From Strigamia acuminata (Eukaryota; Arthropoda; Chilopoda; Geophilomorpha; Linotaeniidae), in contig OX442315.1 in NCBI GenBank assembly GCA_949358305.1, forward strand, positions 36,236,427 through 36,300,426: DNA of 64,000 bases, written 5' to 3'. This document shows, piece after piece, positions 32,395-43,060 of this stretch. Positions within the stretch are counted from its first letter, which is position 1; each line of letters opens with the position of its first letter. Made by a program: the position numbers and the translations under genes. The notes below the pieces were generated by a model, which was given only the letters and a program-made list of their open reading frames with translations, was not told the origin of the DNA and did not search any database.

Positions 32395-32635
32395 CTAATG
32401 TAAAAATTGAATTGTCTCATGTAAAAATTGAATTATCTATTTTTCTCATGTAAAAATTGAATTATCTGATTTTTCTCATATAAAAATTGAATTATCTAAT
32501 TTTTCTCATGTAAAAATTGAATTTTCTAATTTTTCTCATGTAAAAATTGAATTATCTATTTTTCTCATGTAAAAATTGAATTATCTGATTTTTCTCATGT
32601 AAAAAATTGAATTTTCTGAACTTCCACAAGTAAAA
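32395..32635 (+). repeat. about 30-bp tandem repeat
   Basis: Seven or eight copies of TCTCATGTAAAAATTGAATT followed by ATCTAATTTT, degenerate at the edges. It ends about 50 bp before the transposon at 32686. Confidence 0.8.
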
Positions 32636-32685
32636 ACCGAATTTTTTTAAATCAATTCTACAATTTTCCAACACCAACTTCTAAC

Positions 32686-33498
32686 GAGGCGCATGATAAA
32701 TCGCGAAAAAAGAAATCGCGAATCCCAAAAAAAGCGACATTTGAAATCGCTACTTGTGGAATCGCGAATCGTGTTAGCGCAAACTCTCACTGGCGCGAAC
32801 TCAAACTGGCGCTAATTAGACACGCGCGAAAAAAGCAATCGCGAAATACACAAATCGCGAAACATCGCGAAAAAAGCAATCGCGAAATAAACAAATCGCG
32901 AAAAATCGCGAATAAAACAAATCGCGAATAAAACAAATCGCGAAAAATCGCGAAAAAACACAAACATCACAAACATCACAAACTGCAAATAATCGAGCCC
33001 GTTTCGCCGCCCGTTTCACCGCCCGTTTCACCCGTTGGACGCACATTACGGAGTGTCAAAGATAGGATGGCAGCAGCAAATTCACCACCACCCGCAAATC
33101 CAGCGGTTACGCAGCGTGGACGAGGGCGAGGGCGAGGGCGAGGGCGTGGGCGAGGACTTGGCCGAGCTTCGGCAACACTGTAAAGTTTTTGTGTTCGTTC
33201 CTTGTTTCATTTTGTTAATAAGTTAAGTAAATAGTTTCAATTTTTTGCATTTTTTCGATTTTTTCAATTTTTTCCATTTTTTTCGATTTTTCCTCAATTT
33301 CGCGTTTTCTGAATTTCGCGTTTTCTTTTTGCGAATTTTTGTAACATTTCGCTAAAGTTTGATTCGCGATTTCTTTTTTCGCGATTTTTTCTTTCGCGAT
33401 TCCTTTTTTCGCGCCTACTTCCGTATAAAAAAACAAATCCCGATTTTCGCGATTCCTTCTTTTCGCGATTTCTTTTTTCGCGATACATCCGCCACCCC
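32686..33498. mobile_element. 813-bp non-autonomous DNA transposon with TCGCGA subterminal arrays
   Basis: A perfect 8-bp duplication CTTCTAAC flanks it (32678-32685 and 33499-33506). The ends share GGCG-ATG-TA-TCGCGAAAAAA. Internally the left 300 bp carries about a dozen AATCGCGAA motifs and the right 200 bp carries the same motif in the opposite orientation (TTCGCGATT). The middle (33000-33230) is unrelated and holds a GAGGGC run. No transposase is encoded. The 8-bp duplication fits hAT or P superfamilies; family not resolved. Confidence 0.8.
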
Positions 33499-33970
33499 CT
33501 TCTAACTGCCATATTATAAAATTCTGCACCTAACTTGTGAAAATGCAAAATTAATCCTCTCAAATCCTCAACCACCACTTCATACATTCTTGATATGCTT
33601 TTCCAAATAGGAAAATCCATTTCCTCTCTAATTAAATACATATTTCACCAAATTAAAATATTCTAAACAAAATCTAAAATACTCCAAAATTAAACATTAA
33701 TGAAACTAATTAAACCTAATGCACCTTTATAATTAAAAGGCCCAAACATGAAAACAAGTGCAATTCTCCACAGTTATTGATCCTGGGTGCGCTATCATAT
33801 GCCATTTTTGGCCTTGTGTGCATGTGAATAAACTGTAAGAGAGTTCTATTTTCATTCAGCTACCCACACCAAAATGTGAGCAGCTGAGGGACCTTCAAAG
33901 GGAGCTTGAATGGCCTTTGTCCTTCACACACACTCGCTGACTCCATCTATATGTACCCAGTTGCAAAGGA

Positions 33971-33984
33971 GTTGCCATAGCAAC
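33971..33984. promoter_or_regulatory. perfect X-box (RFX site)
   Basis: GTTGCCATAGCAAC matches the RFX consensus GTNRCC-N2-RGYAAC exactly and is palindromic. RFX factors drive cilia genes. No clear gene start is near it, so function is uncertain. Confidence 0.4.
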
Positions 33985-34535
33985 AACAGCCAGTTCAGCA
34001 TCTCGCACTCATAAGGTAAAGTCGCACAAGCTGTTCTCACTCTATTTTCAATGAAACGAGACAAGTGTGTTGTTTGAATACGTCTAAGGGTAAGGTAAAC
34101 GAGAGATTTCTTAGTGTTGTGCAAACTGCAAAGTGTATTGAGCGAGGGAAATGCTCCAGGAATTAGAATGTTTGCGATGAAATGTTTGAGCATCTTGTTT
34201 TGATCGTCGGAGATGGTGAATACGAGTTTTATTGATTTTATTTGAGGAAAATATAATTGTTTTTTATTTTTAAATGCTTTTACGTTAGTAAAATTAGACT
34301 TGTTTTTGTCGGTGGATAATTTCTCTTCATCGAGACTTGTTTCTGCTGTCTGTCAAATTGTTTGTTTTCTGTACTGACATTATTATTATTATTATTATTA
34401 TTTTGGATATTTTTATATTTTTTGTCAACAATGCACAGATTTTGATTCAAAAATTTCATATTATTTCATTCGTATATATTTTTATGAACTTTCAGTACAT
34501 AAGTGAGAAAATCACAACGTTAAAATATTAAGTTT

Positions 34536-34885
34536 CCGTAAAGTCGGGTGAATGTGGCCGATTTTTTTAGTAAATTGTTAATAGTGCCTTCAATTTAATA
34601 ACTACAAAACTGTTAACTATGTGTTTAGGTAGGTCTTAGATAGAGTTACAATACCCATATCAAACATTTTGATTTTTTATCATTTTTCACTATTTTTACA
34701 CGACGTACTTAGAATGTGTGTAGATTTTTTTAAATTGATCACAAAATTGTGGAATATTTTTTTAAGCAAGCTGAAACCATGATACATTAATTAAAAATAA
34801 TAACTAACTGATAAATGGTCCAGCAAAAAGTGAAGAATTATTTCTCTACAATTTTCATTTTTGGCCAGAGTACCCGACTTTACGG
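34536..34885. mobile_element. MITE with CCGTAAAGTCGGGT inverted ends
   Basis: Left CCGTAAAGTCGGGTGAATGTGG and right (reverse) CCGTAAAGTCGGGTACTCTGG are inverted copies, 350 bp apart. No coding content. The duplication is not clear, though TA dinucleotides flank at least the right side. Confidence 0.65.
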
Positions 34886-35238
34886 TATCCATCTTGAATT
34901 GGAAATATCTTTGAGATGACTTATCGTAGAGAAATGAAATAATATGTAAAACAAAGCTCTATTTTTGATTTTGATTTTTCTAAATTAAAAAAAGTTGGAC
35001 AGAAATAAAGCAAGTGCACTTTTGGTGGACAAGCGGTAAAAAAATCTATTTCTTCAAACGTTTACAGATTTATGGATTTTAATCACTGCTACAAAGCCCT
35101 GGTTATATGAATTTGAAGAATTGATTATTAAAAGGATAATAAAAATTGTTTTTTATTGATTTTCTATATTGAAATTCTAATCAAATTATTCCATGAATAG
35201 TTAATTTTGAAAGGTATACAAGAAGCCACAATAAAATA

Positions 35239-36315
35239 ATGAACGGAGCTGTCTGCTGTTTGCTTTTCATCTTTTGTTTTGGTAAAAATTAGCACCAATT
35301 CGCATAAAAATGCACATTTGTGTACATCATTTAATCTATTTCAGCACTCACTCACGGACTAAAATGCTACAATTGCAACGACTGTGAAAAGTACGCGGGA
35401 AGCCATTCAGTGCTATGCAGCAGCAGTGCAACACATTGCCTTGTAAGCTCACACATCTCAATTTACTGCTAATAATTTGCTTTAGGTGTCTTTAATCTCT
35501 GCTAGAAATCACACTCCGTGTTCCATAAAGTGATAAGAGAATGCGGAACTAGCGACACCTGTGAACAAAGTAGGTGAAGTTTTGTCTAAAATCAACCAAA
35601 ACTCTTTCGATCCATTTGAATAAATTAACTCAGAAATAAATAAATAACATTTGTAAAAGAAAATTTTAGTCAATTATGATTTTTTTTATCATTTTCGTTC
35701 CTTTCCGCGCAGTGGATGCGGGTTATTTGTCCTTTTTCCTCACAATTACGACCATGTGTCTGAGGGCGAGGTTTGAGACACGTGCAGGGGTTCCCAGCAC
35801 GCGGCCTCGCTTATTGAGTGAACCCTAGCTGCCCACAGTATTTTATTGGTTATTTTTAAGTGAAAAATTCATTTATTACGGTTACTTAGGAAATGTATTT
35901 TTGACGGCAATAATCGCTCAAAAATGCATTTTTGCTTCCTGTCAGAATTTTTTTTTAAAAAATCCATTAGTTTTGTCTCAATTTTTTTTAAAATCCATTA
36001 GTTCTGTCACAAAATTTAAAAAAATCCATTAGTTATGTCACAAAATCTTTTTAAAAAATGGATTTTTCTTCTCAAAATTCCTTTTTGTGCCAAAAATTGC
36101 ATTTCTGCATTTTAGAATATATTTTGCCTTTTAGAAAAATTGCTCACGTTACAATTCTGTTTGTTTGTTACATAATTGTCACAGAAAAAAAGAAAACAGA
36201 AGCTTTCAAATCTGTCCATTGTTGCAAAGAAGACAACTGCAACAACAGTGAACGAGCAGCGCCATTTTGGATGTTTGTCAGCACTGCAGTTGTCATGTTA
36301 AAGGTGATTTTGTAA
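35239..36315 (+). CDS. small Ly6/uPAR-type three-finger protein, probably GPI-anchored
   Basis: Four exons, 35239-35281, 35345-35442, 35506-35569 and 36185-36315, join in frame to 111 residues. Residues 1-19 are a signal peptide (VCCLLFIFCFALTHG). The mature chain starts LKCYNCNDC, and the last exon has HCCKEDNCNN, the CCxxDxCN signature that closes a Ly6/uPAR domain. It ends with a hydrophobic tail (FWMFVSTAVVMLKVIL) typical of a GPI signal. Cys count and spacing fit a three-finger fold. The first exon holding only the signal peptide is the usual Ly6 gene layout. Such proteins sit on the outer cell surface; the partner is unknown. The third intron (35570-36184) carries a short tandem repeat. 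Confidence 0.82.
35945..36060 (+). repeat. AAATCCATTAGTT tandem repeat
   Basis: Four copies of AAAATCCATTAGTT[TA]TGTC with variable A/T spacers, in the third intron of the Ly6-type gene. Confidence 0.75.
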
Positions 36316-36719
36316 GAGTTGTTTGCACCAAGCACTTAATAATGATTAATAATGTAATATTCTACATATATATGTATACACTCTATATATCAATATATTA
36401 TGTCATGGATATTTAAAGATAAGGCAACACAATAAGAAACAAAACAAAAGTACAAACTCACTGTTATGATTATGATGTGGTGATTATTATGAATAATAAC
36501 CCTCACCGTCCATAGATGGAGCTATAAACAAAACCGCATTTGCTCAAATCTGAAAAATAATAATTTTACATGATAATTAATAATAAAATAAAGAATAAAA
36601 TTTATAATAAAATTTTCCAACTTTTTTAAGAATATTTTTATGTCGTCGCGTGTCACCTTACCTTTAAAACTTGTGGCAATACGTATTTTCTATAATATAT
36701 ACGTGCGGTGTAGTACATA

Positions 36720-36928
36720 CAGGGCCGCTGCTGACATGTAAGACGTCTTTGAGGCCCCAAATTTAAAAAAAAGAAATTAAAATTTTTTTTGAAATTTTTT
36801 TCAAATAGAGCCCTCAGACCGGAAATTGGATTCTGTAGGTTCGCGCCAAGCAAAATAGCGTATGGCGGCCATATTGTCTCGTACACTTGTGCGATGTACA
36901 ACTTGCATACCTGGATGCGGTGGCCCTG
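36720..36928. mobile_element. hAT-like MITE with perfect 8-bp duplication
   Basis: Ends CAGGGCCGCTGC and (reverse) CAGGGCCACCGC, flanked by AGTACATA on both sides (36712-36719 and 36929-36936). 209 bp, non-coding. Confidence 0.85.
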
Positions 36929-37854
36929 AGTACATATATTGTGTTTACTGTTGCGTCGTTATGTCTATACTGTGTAAAGATTCTAAAGAAAGAAATTGGA
37001 AAAGAACTAATTCGGTTGGTACTTGTGACCAATTTTTGTAATAGATAGCTGTTTCAATAAAAGTCAATATTTGCAGCGAGTGACAATTTCCAATACATTT
37101 TTACTTGTGGTGTACAGGCACACCTTTACCATTGGGCTACGCACAAAATCGACTGAAAAGTCGATAAACGAAACACAAGAGCACTTATAAAACGTGCTTA
37201 ATAACTGACAATCGATTTAAAATAAATACAACATTTAATAAATGAAAATAACTCACAAACGAATCCATAAAAGATGAAAACATAGAGGAAAACACTCACT
37301 AACATGTGAGCAGTCATATTGGATTACAATCAAAAATTACATCAGCACCATCTGGTGTTAAAAAAAGGTAATGTAATTTAGAAACTGCATTGTACTCAAT
37401 GCATGAGAAAAGTAGATAAAATATAACACTCGAAATACAAATAATGACTAACAATCGGTAAATTCAAACAACATAATCAATAGTACAAACAGAAATTCTC
37501 TCTTTTTATGTGAATGAGACATTACTAGTTTCGGTAATCACATGACATGCATAAGGTTAACTCCAATTTTATAACGATAACCTAAAACTTTAACCGCAAC
37601 CCACTTCTACCTTACACTAAATACAGTGTAAAAAATGTCATAATTGTAAGGGATAAGTACCTGCCGCAAACTCTCTATTAATGGGTTGCGCTAGGTGGCG
37701 CTAAAACATGAGTGACATCATAGAATCTCACAATAGAAACGTCTTTTTATGACATCCTGAAATCGAATATCTAATAATCTACACTCTTTTTAATTATAGG
37801 ATTATGTAATGTGAAGATAGGGAATCAAGGCTGCTTATATTTCTTTCTGAATAA

Positions 37855-38083
37855 AGAAATTCCTGTTTATTTACTTTTTTATTTTTTACCATATTGTGAG
37901 TGCCAATAGTGAATTCATAGCATCTAAACCTGGTGAAAAGGATATTAATATCCTATTCGATATTAATATCGATATTGGATATTAATATCCTTTTCACCAG
38001 GTTTAGATGCTATGAATTCACTATTGGCGCGCACAATATGGTAAAAAATAAATAAATAAATAAATAAATAAACAGGAATTTCT
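37855..38083. repeat. 229-bp near-perfect palindrome
   Basis: Outer arms AGAAATTCCTGTTTATTTA and its complement continue through ACCATATTG, then an uninterrupted stretch from CCAATAGTGAATTCATAG to AAGGATATTAATATCC, and back. The middle (37955-37990) is itself made of GATATTAATATC palindromes. The only sizeable differences are the AATA repeat expansion on the right arm and GAG/GCGCG near the shoulder. As RNA it would form a hairpin of about 110 bp. Confidence 0.88.
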
Positions 38084-38087
38084 CCAG

Positions 38088-38409
38088 TATGCTGGCACTA
38101 CTTTGCCAGAATTAAACAAATTATTTAATCACAATGGGAAATTCACATACAGCGGCAATGCTAAGGTATTAAAAAAAAAAATTTGAAAAAAAAAATTGGA
38201 ATTAAATGAATAATAATGAATTTGTATTTGATTTTATGACACGTTTTGTTCAGTTTGAAGAAGAAAGTGTTATTCTTGGCTGTACACTGTTCAAGGAGCA
38301 ACGTGATTTTGACCACTACGCCAAAAATCATGGCAACGCTGTCGGTTTTGGGAATTTTTATATTCGAGTTGCCAAATCATACGGGTACACTTTGATCTTT
38401 GAAAAATAA
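38088..38409 (+). other. candidate 3'-terminal exons of an unknown gene
   Basis: A frame from the acceptor-like CTCCAG at 38082-38087 reads AGTTLPELNKLFNHNGKFTY and can be spliced (donor GTATTA near 38168, acceptor TTGTTCAG near 38242) in phase 0 to FEEESVILGCTLFKEQ...GYTLIFEK and a stop at 38407-38409. The composition looks coding, but I do not recognise a family and find no upstream exons, so this is tentative. Confidence 0.3.
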
Positions 38410-38439
38410 GAAATATTGGCGTCGTATTTTACAATAAAA

Positions 38440-38720
38440 TCAAAATTCAATTGAACATTGTTCCATTCTTGGCGATTACGTGTCCGCGAACTTCCTAGTT
38501 CACATGCTCTTGAACTCCGAGTCCGAGCGCAATGGCAGCTTGCAACTTGACTTTTGGAGTTATCTGCCTTCTTTCCACTAATATATTCTCAAGAACTTTC
38601 ATGCACGAGCTGCATTTCCATTGCATATTTACAATTGTTAAAGTTTGAAATTCCCTCTAACTTCTTGAAATGGTGTGTTGCAAAAGACGTTTGGTTTCCT
38701 GTTTCCGCCATTTTTCAATT
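38440..38720 (-). pseudogene. decayed Ty1/Copia gag fragment
   Basis: Minus strand reads METGNQTSFATHHFKKLEGI (with an initial MA), then FNNCKYAMEMQLVHE and EYISGKKAD. This is the FxxLxGxNxxxWKxxMexxL...LWxyIsgkk pattern at the N-terminus of Copia gag (UBN2 type). Stops and a frameshift follow, so it is a relic. A TGTCCACC...CCCCAACA segment at 38841-38968 (minus) may be a short LTR remnant. Confidence 0.5.
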
Positions 38721-38999
38721 CAAAAGTTCCTTGCAAAGTGATCGCACAAGATTCTGCAAAAAATCATCAATTTCCAGGCCTACCTTCACCATTGGGCTAA
38801 CTGGGCTGCAGCTGAACGTGTAGGCCCATTCCTGCACATTGTTGATGTTGGGGTTTTGTGGTGAGTGAGGATAAATAATAATCCATGTTGACTTGTCTGG
38901 TGCACAACATCAAGTGAAGTGCACACATTTATTTGTCTATAAAGAAAACTTAACACAAGTGGTGGACACATGAACTAATGGTCATGTGGCCTGAAAAAT

Positions 39000-40180
39000 G
39001 CATAGATTACATTACGTATGGTGTTATAAATAAACAATATGTAATCTAATACACCTAAAAATACCAAACATTATGATCAGTTGAAACAGACACATCAAGC
39101 AATAAACAACACATCAAAATACACATTAAATACATGATTAAGATACTGCAATCAAACAGCAAAATAAATCCAAGACTTATAACACTGAAAATACAATAGA
39201 ACATCAATACACGAGTACCTAAATGGTATTGATCCACATACAATGATGCTAGACTTGATACTCTTGATGTGTCAACGGACAAATGTGTAACTAATAAAAT
39301 ACATGGACGGTTATGTGGATATGTAACCGATTTCCAACAGTTTAGTGTGTCAAAGACACGGGCGCCACAGGTCAGGGGTTGCCACCTCGAGCGGAATTTT
39401 CCCCAAAAATGCATTTGTAGGTTCAAAAATGCATTTTTTGGTACAAATTAATTTTTCACAAAAATGCTTACCGGTACTTCTTTTGGAGGGGGTGGGAGTG
39501 GGGTGCCAACATGCCCAAAAACCACGAGTGCACTACAAGTATACCCTAGCAACGCACCTGTGAAATTGTAAATGTAAAAATGATTTTTTTTTAAAATTAC
39601 GACAAGGGGCAAGGGGCACCTGATTTTTTTTAAGCTCAGAGCGTTGAAATGTGTTAAGACGGCTCTGGTGGTGTACAGTCCTACACAACAACCATAAACA
39701 AACAATATGGCATTTTCTCACGTACAGACGTACGCAAGAACAGAACAATTAAATAACAACAACAAGAATGAATTTATTGCCCGTTATTCGCAAAGAAAAA
39801 CACGGCTTCGGAAGTAACAAGCATTTTGGCTACACATTTCTTATAAAACTCAATTTTATCGAAGAAAAATCCAACGGTTTAATTTTTACAAGATCCATCG
39901 AAACAGAAACCGCATTCGCGACTCCTCCAGCTCCACCAATTTAGTGACGACAAATTCAACGCTGGCGCCCAATCAATTTGGCATTTGTGCAGTACCTGAA
40001 ACGATAGAAATCGGAGAACAATTCGTGGCATAACCAGTTCGGGCATAACCACCAACCATTCGTTAAATGCTAATGGAATACAAAATTTACCAGACTTCGT
40101 AACAATGCAAAATTCTATTCGAAAACTTTATTCACTTATTTTTTTAAATTTTTGTGTTCTCTTTCTGTTTTAAAACATGT
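39000..40180. other. intergenic, no confident gene
   Basis: AT-rich sequence with AAAAATGCATTT-type motifs near 39408-39470. A 58-residue plus-strand ORF at 39768-39944 (begins MNLLPVIRKEKHGFG) has no known family. Confidence 0.4.
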
Positions 40181-40196
40181 GGCCCTAAAAAGCGCC
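40181..40196 (-). terminator. histone 3' stem-loop of H4 copy 1 (variant)
   Basis: On the minus strand GGCGCTTTTTAGGGCC lies 37 nt after the H4 stop. Five of six stem pairs form; the fourth is a G/G mismatch where the canonical stem has Y-R. A purine-rich AGAAAGAGAA follows, as expected for the U7 snRNP element. Confidence 0.75.
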
Positions 40197-40233
40197 TATT
40201 ATATCGTTGGATCTCCGATCTTAAAACTTGTTT

Positions 40234-40620
<387 letters not shown>

Positions 40621-40630
40621 TCAGGGCGTG

Positions 40631-40638
40631 TATTTATA
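40631..40638 (-). promoter_or_regulatory. TATA box of H4 copy 1
   Basis: TATAAATA on the minus strand, 86 bp before the ATG. The next 20 bases (GCCCTGATGCGACAAAAATC) are nearly identical in the second H4 copy. Confidence 0.7.
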
Positions 40639-41302
40639 CAAGTAGTCCAACATGTGCGCCGACCGAATAGTAAGCTTTGGGATTCGTAGTCCGTACGCAT
40701 GAGACATTTTACCGCCGCGCGAAAATTTAAAATTTCGACACATCGGAAAAAATTGCAAATTTTGACGTTTAAATAAATGTACTGTATTTATAACCAAACT
40801 CATTATCAAATTACATATAAAAAGTGTGCAACCACCAAACCACTGGAGTTATGTTCTTTATTTTGATAATTAAAGACCATTACGCAATATAGTAGTGTAA
40901 ATATACAAATAAATAAGCAAATCAAAGGTAATAAAAGTGGGAACTGAGCGGTACCAGAAGTTGCGTATATGCATAAAAAAACGTTTCTTGCAAATCTGCT
41001 ACGTGGCAATCTTCCCAACATCGTCCTAGATTGAACTGACTACTGTTTTTGCATTTTTATCTTGTGCACTCCTATTTAACAATTTAGCTCATTGCTACAG
41101 CAGAATTCCGAGGCTGATACACGGTACTTTCTGTAAAAATATATCGTGCGTAATTTAAGCGTAAAATTCTAAGGGCCCAAAATACAGAAAACGTTTTTTT
41201 AAAAAAAATCACAATCAAGGCTTCATCGTCCCTAAATATAAGAAATTTGCAAAAAATTAATTTTATTTCCGTTGAAATTTTGTGCAATTTTTGTGTTAGT
41301 AT

Positions 41303-41635
41303 TCAGTTAGTATTCATTTGTAATGTATAAATTATCATTTGTATTGGTTTACAACCAATTCTACGCGGTGTGCTGCCAACTAGACGCTGAAATGCACTCA
41401 GCCAATTTCACTTTTTTTAACTGATTCTGTTAGTACCGGTATTCAGTTAGTATTCATTTGTAATGTACAAATGGACATTTGTATTGGTCTGCAGAAACCA
41501 CAAAACTAATTTGACTGGACTCTGGAAAAGGCATGTTCTGCCAACTTGATGCTAGAATGCACTCACCCAATTTCACTTTTCTTAACAGATTCTGTTAGTA
41601 CTCTGTTAGTATTCATTTGTAATGTAGTAACATTT
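41303..41635 (+). repeat. tandem repeat, unit about 150 bp
   Basis: Two full units and part of a third, each starting GTTAGTATTCATTTGTAATGTA and containing TGCCAACT-GA then GAATGCACTCA and CCAATTTCACTTTT. It lies upstream of H4 copy 1 (minus strand). Confidence 0.8.
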
Positions 41636-42156
41636 CATACTAACCAATCGGTGAAGAACTTTCGGAGATTTGAGGTAATGAACAAAAAACACATTTACAT
41701 TTTTATTTATCCAACAAGAAAAAAACTACTCCGTACAAGACAAGCAAGCTAAAGAAACAAATGCACTTCAAAACAAGCAGGATGAAGAAAACAAAGGCCC
41801 CAAGTTTGTCACAAGCGTGGGGCTTATTGGGACAAGAATAAATTATAAAGAATTGACTGAAATTAAAAGAATTTAAAGAAATAATTTGTGTTTTATTGGA
41901 GTGTTTCATACTCCGTGTTCGTTTCTGTGTATGTTAATTTGAGACGCTGCCCTCGGGAATAACGAGCAAACCCTCGTTCTTGACTTCGATCACCTTCAAT
42001 CAAAACGAGAGATGAGACTTCAGTAACTTTGTTATTTTCGTCATTTCCTTAAACGTCGCACTAACCATCGCCAAGTCCAGCGCTCGAGCGCCAGACACCA
42101 AGGCTTCACTGCACGACACCGCTGCTCCTGCTACCATAGCAAGGTCGCTGTACTAG

Positions 42157-42459
42157 ATGCTGCTCCTCAACACTCGCAAAGCGCTGTTACGATGGCTTCA
42201 CTGCAGACGCTCGCTGCATAAACACCAAAACCTTTTTCGCGACGAAATCGGTCGTTTTAAACAAAACGCCGTGACTATTGACATTGACACTAACTTTAAC
42301 CAGATTTTTTTGAAAGCCTACCCTGTGCCGATCATCGTTAAACCAGATCTCGAGAGGGAACTGCAATGCCTGCAGTCCCTGTGGCATCGTCGCGATGGCT
42401 TCGTCCCTAAAAACATCTATCTCAACGCGCACTTTCTTTTTGCTAAATTAATTGAATGA
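42157..42459 (+). pseudogene. Gypsy-type pol fragment (start of reverse transcriptase), decayed
   Basis: The frame includes a strand-rich VTIDIDTNFNQIFLKAYPVP followed by a helix ERELQCLQSLW. This matches the block just before the reverse transcriptase fingers of Ty3/Gypsy elements (...F.kaRPVPyal...v..EL..L...). Only about 60 matching residues survive. The fragment is GC-richer than its surroundings. Confidence 0.5.
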
Positions 42460-43060
42460 TTTTAAAGACATTAATTCATTAATCTGTTTAACAGAAATAA
42501 AATGTGAGGCTTTAAATGCAATCACAGTTATCTCTCAGAGGAAATACAAAGAATGTCTACATTTCTTGCCATTGTTAATACAGTAGAACATTGCAAATGT
42601 CTTCGTTTATGTCATGTGATGCAACAAAGTTTAACGTGCGATCAAATAATGGACTCTTCAAATAGTATTGAAACTTCATTTGTCAATACATATGTTCGAA
42701 CATTGCAAGAACGTTTTTCTTATGACATCATCTTTTTATTTTGTGACACCGAGGAAACATTGGCTTCCTCTACTTCGGCATGTCTTGTTTAAAACTTAGC
42801 GAAATATTTCTTTAATGCTGCAAAATACTTGTCATTAAGTTCAACAAATCAGCAAAAGCAAATTCCAAATCCAAAGACCAAACTCAGACAACGATTTTTG
42901 CTTTTACTAGTAATTTCGGTTTATCAAATACACATTTTGGTCGATTCTGAATGAGAAAGATTTGAAATTCAAACAAGAAACGCATTCCAGTAATTCAACC
43001 AGGTCTCTGTGTATTCTTCCCATTCTTTTATATTAAAATGCAAGGCCAGCTTTTACTTCT

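Noticed and set aside
33215-33641. Lys/Glu-rich ORFs on the minus strand
   Set aside because: They translate the TTCGCGATTT arrays of the transposon at 32686-33498.
39055-39426. 123-codon minus-strand ORF
   Set aside because: No family recognised, hydrophobic low-complexity end, next to decayed Copia sequence; likely chance.
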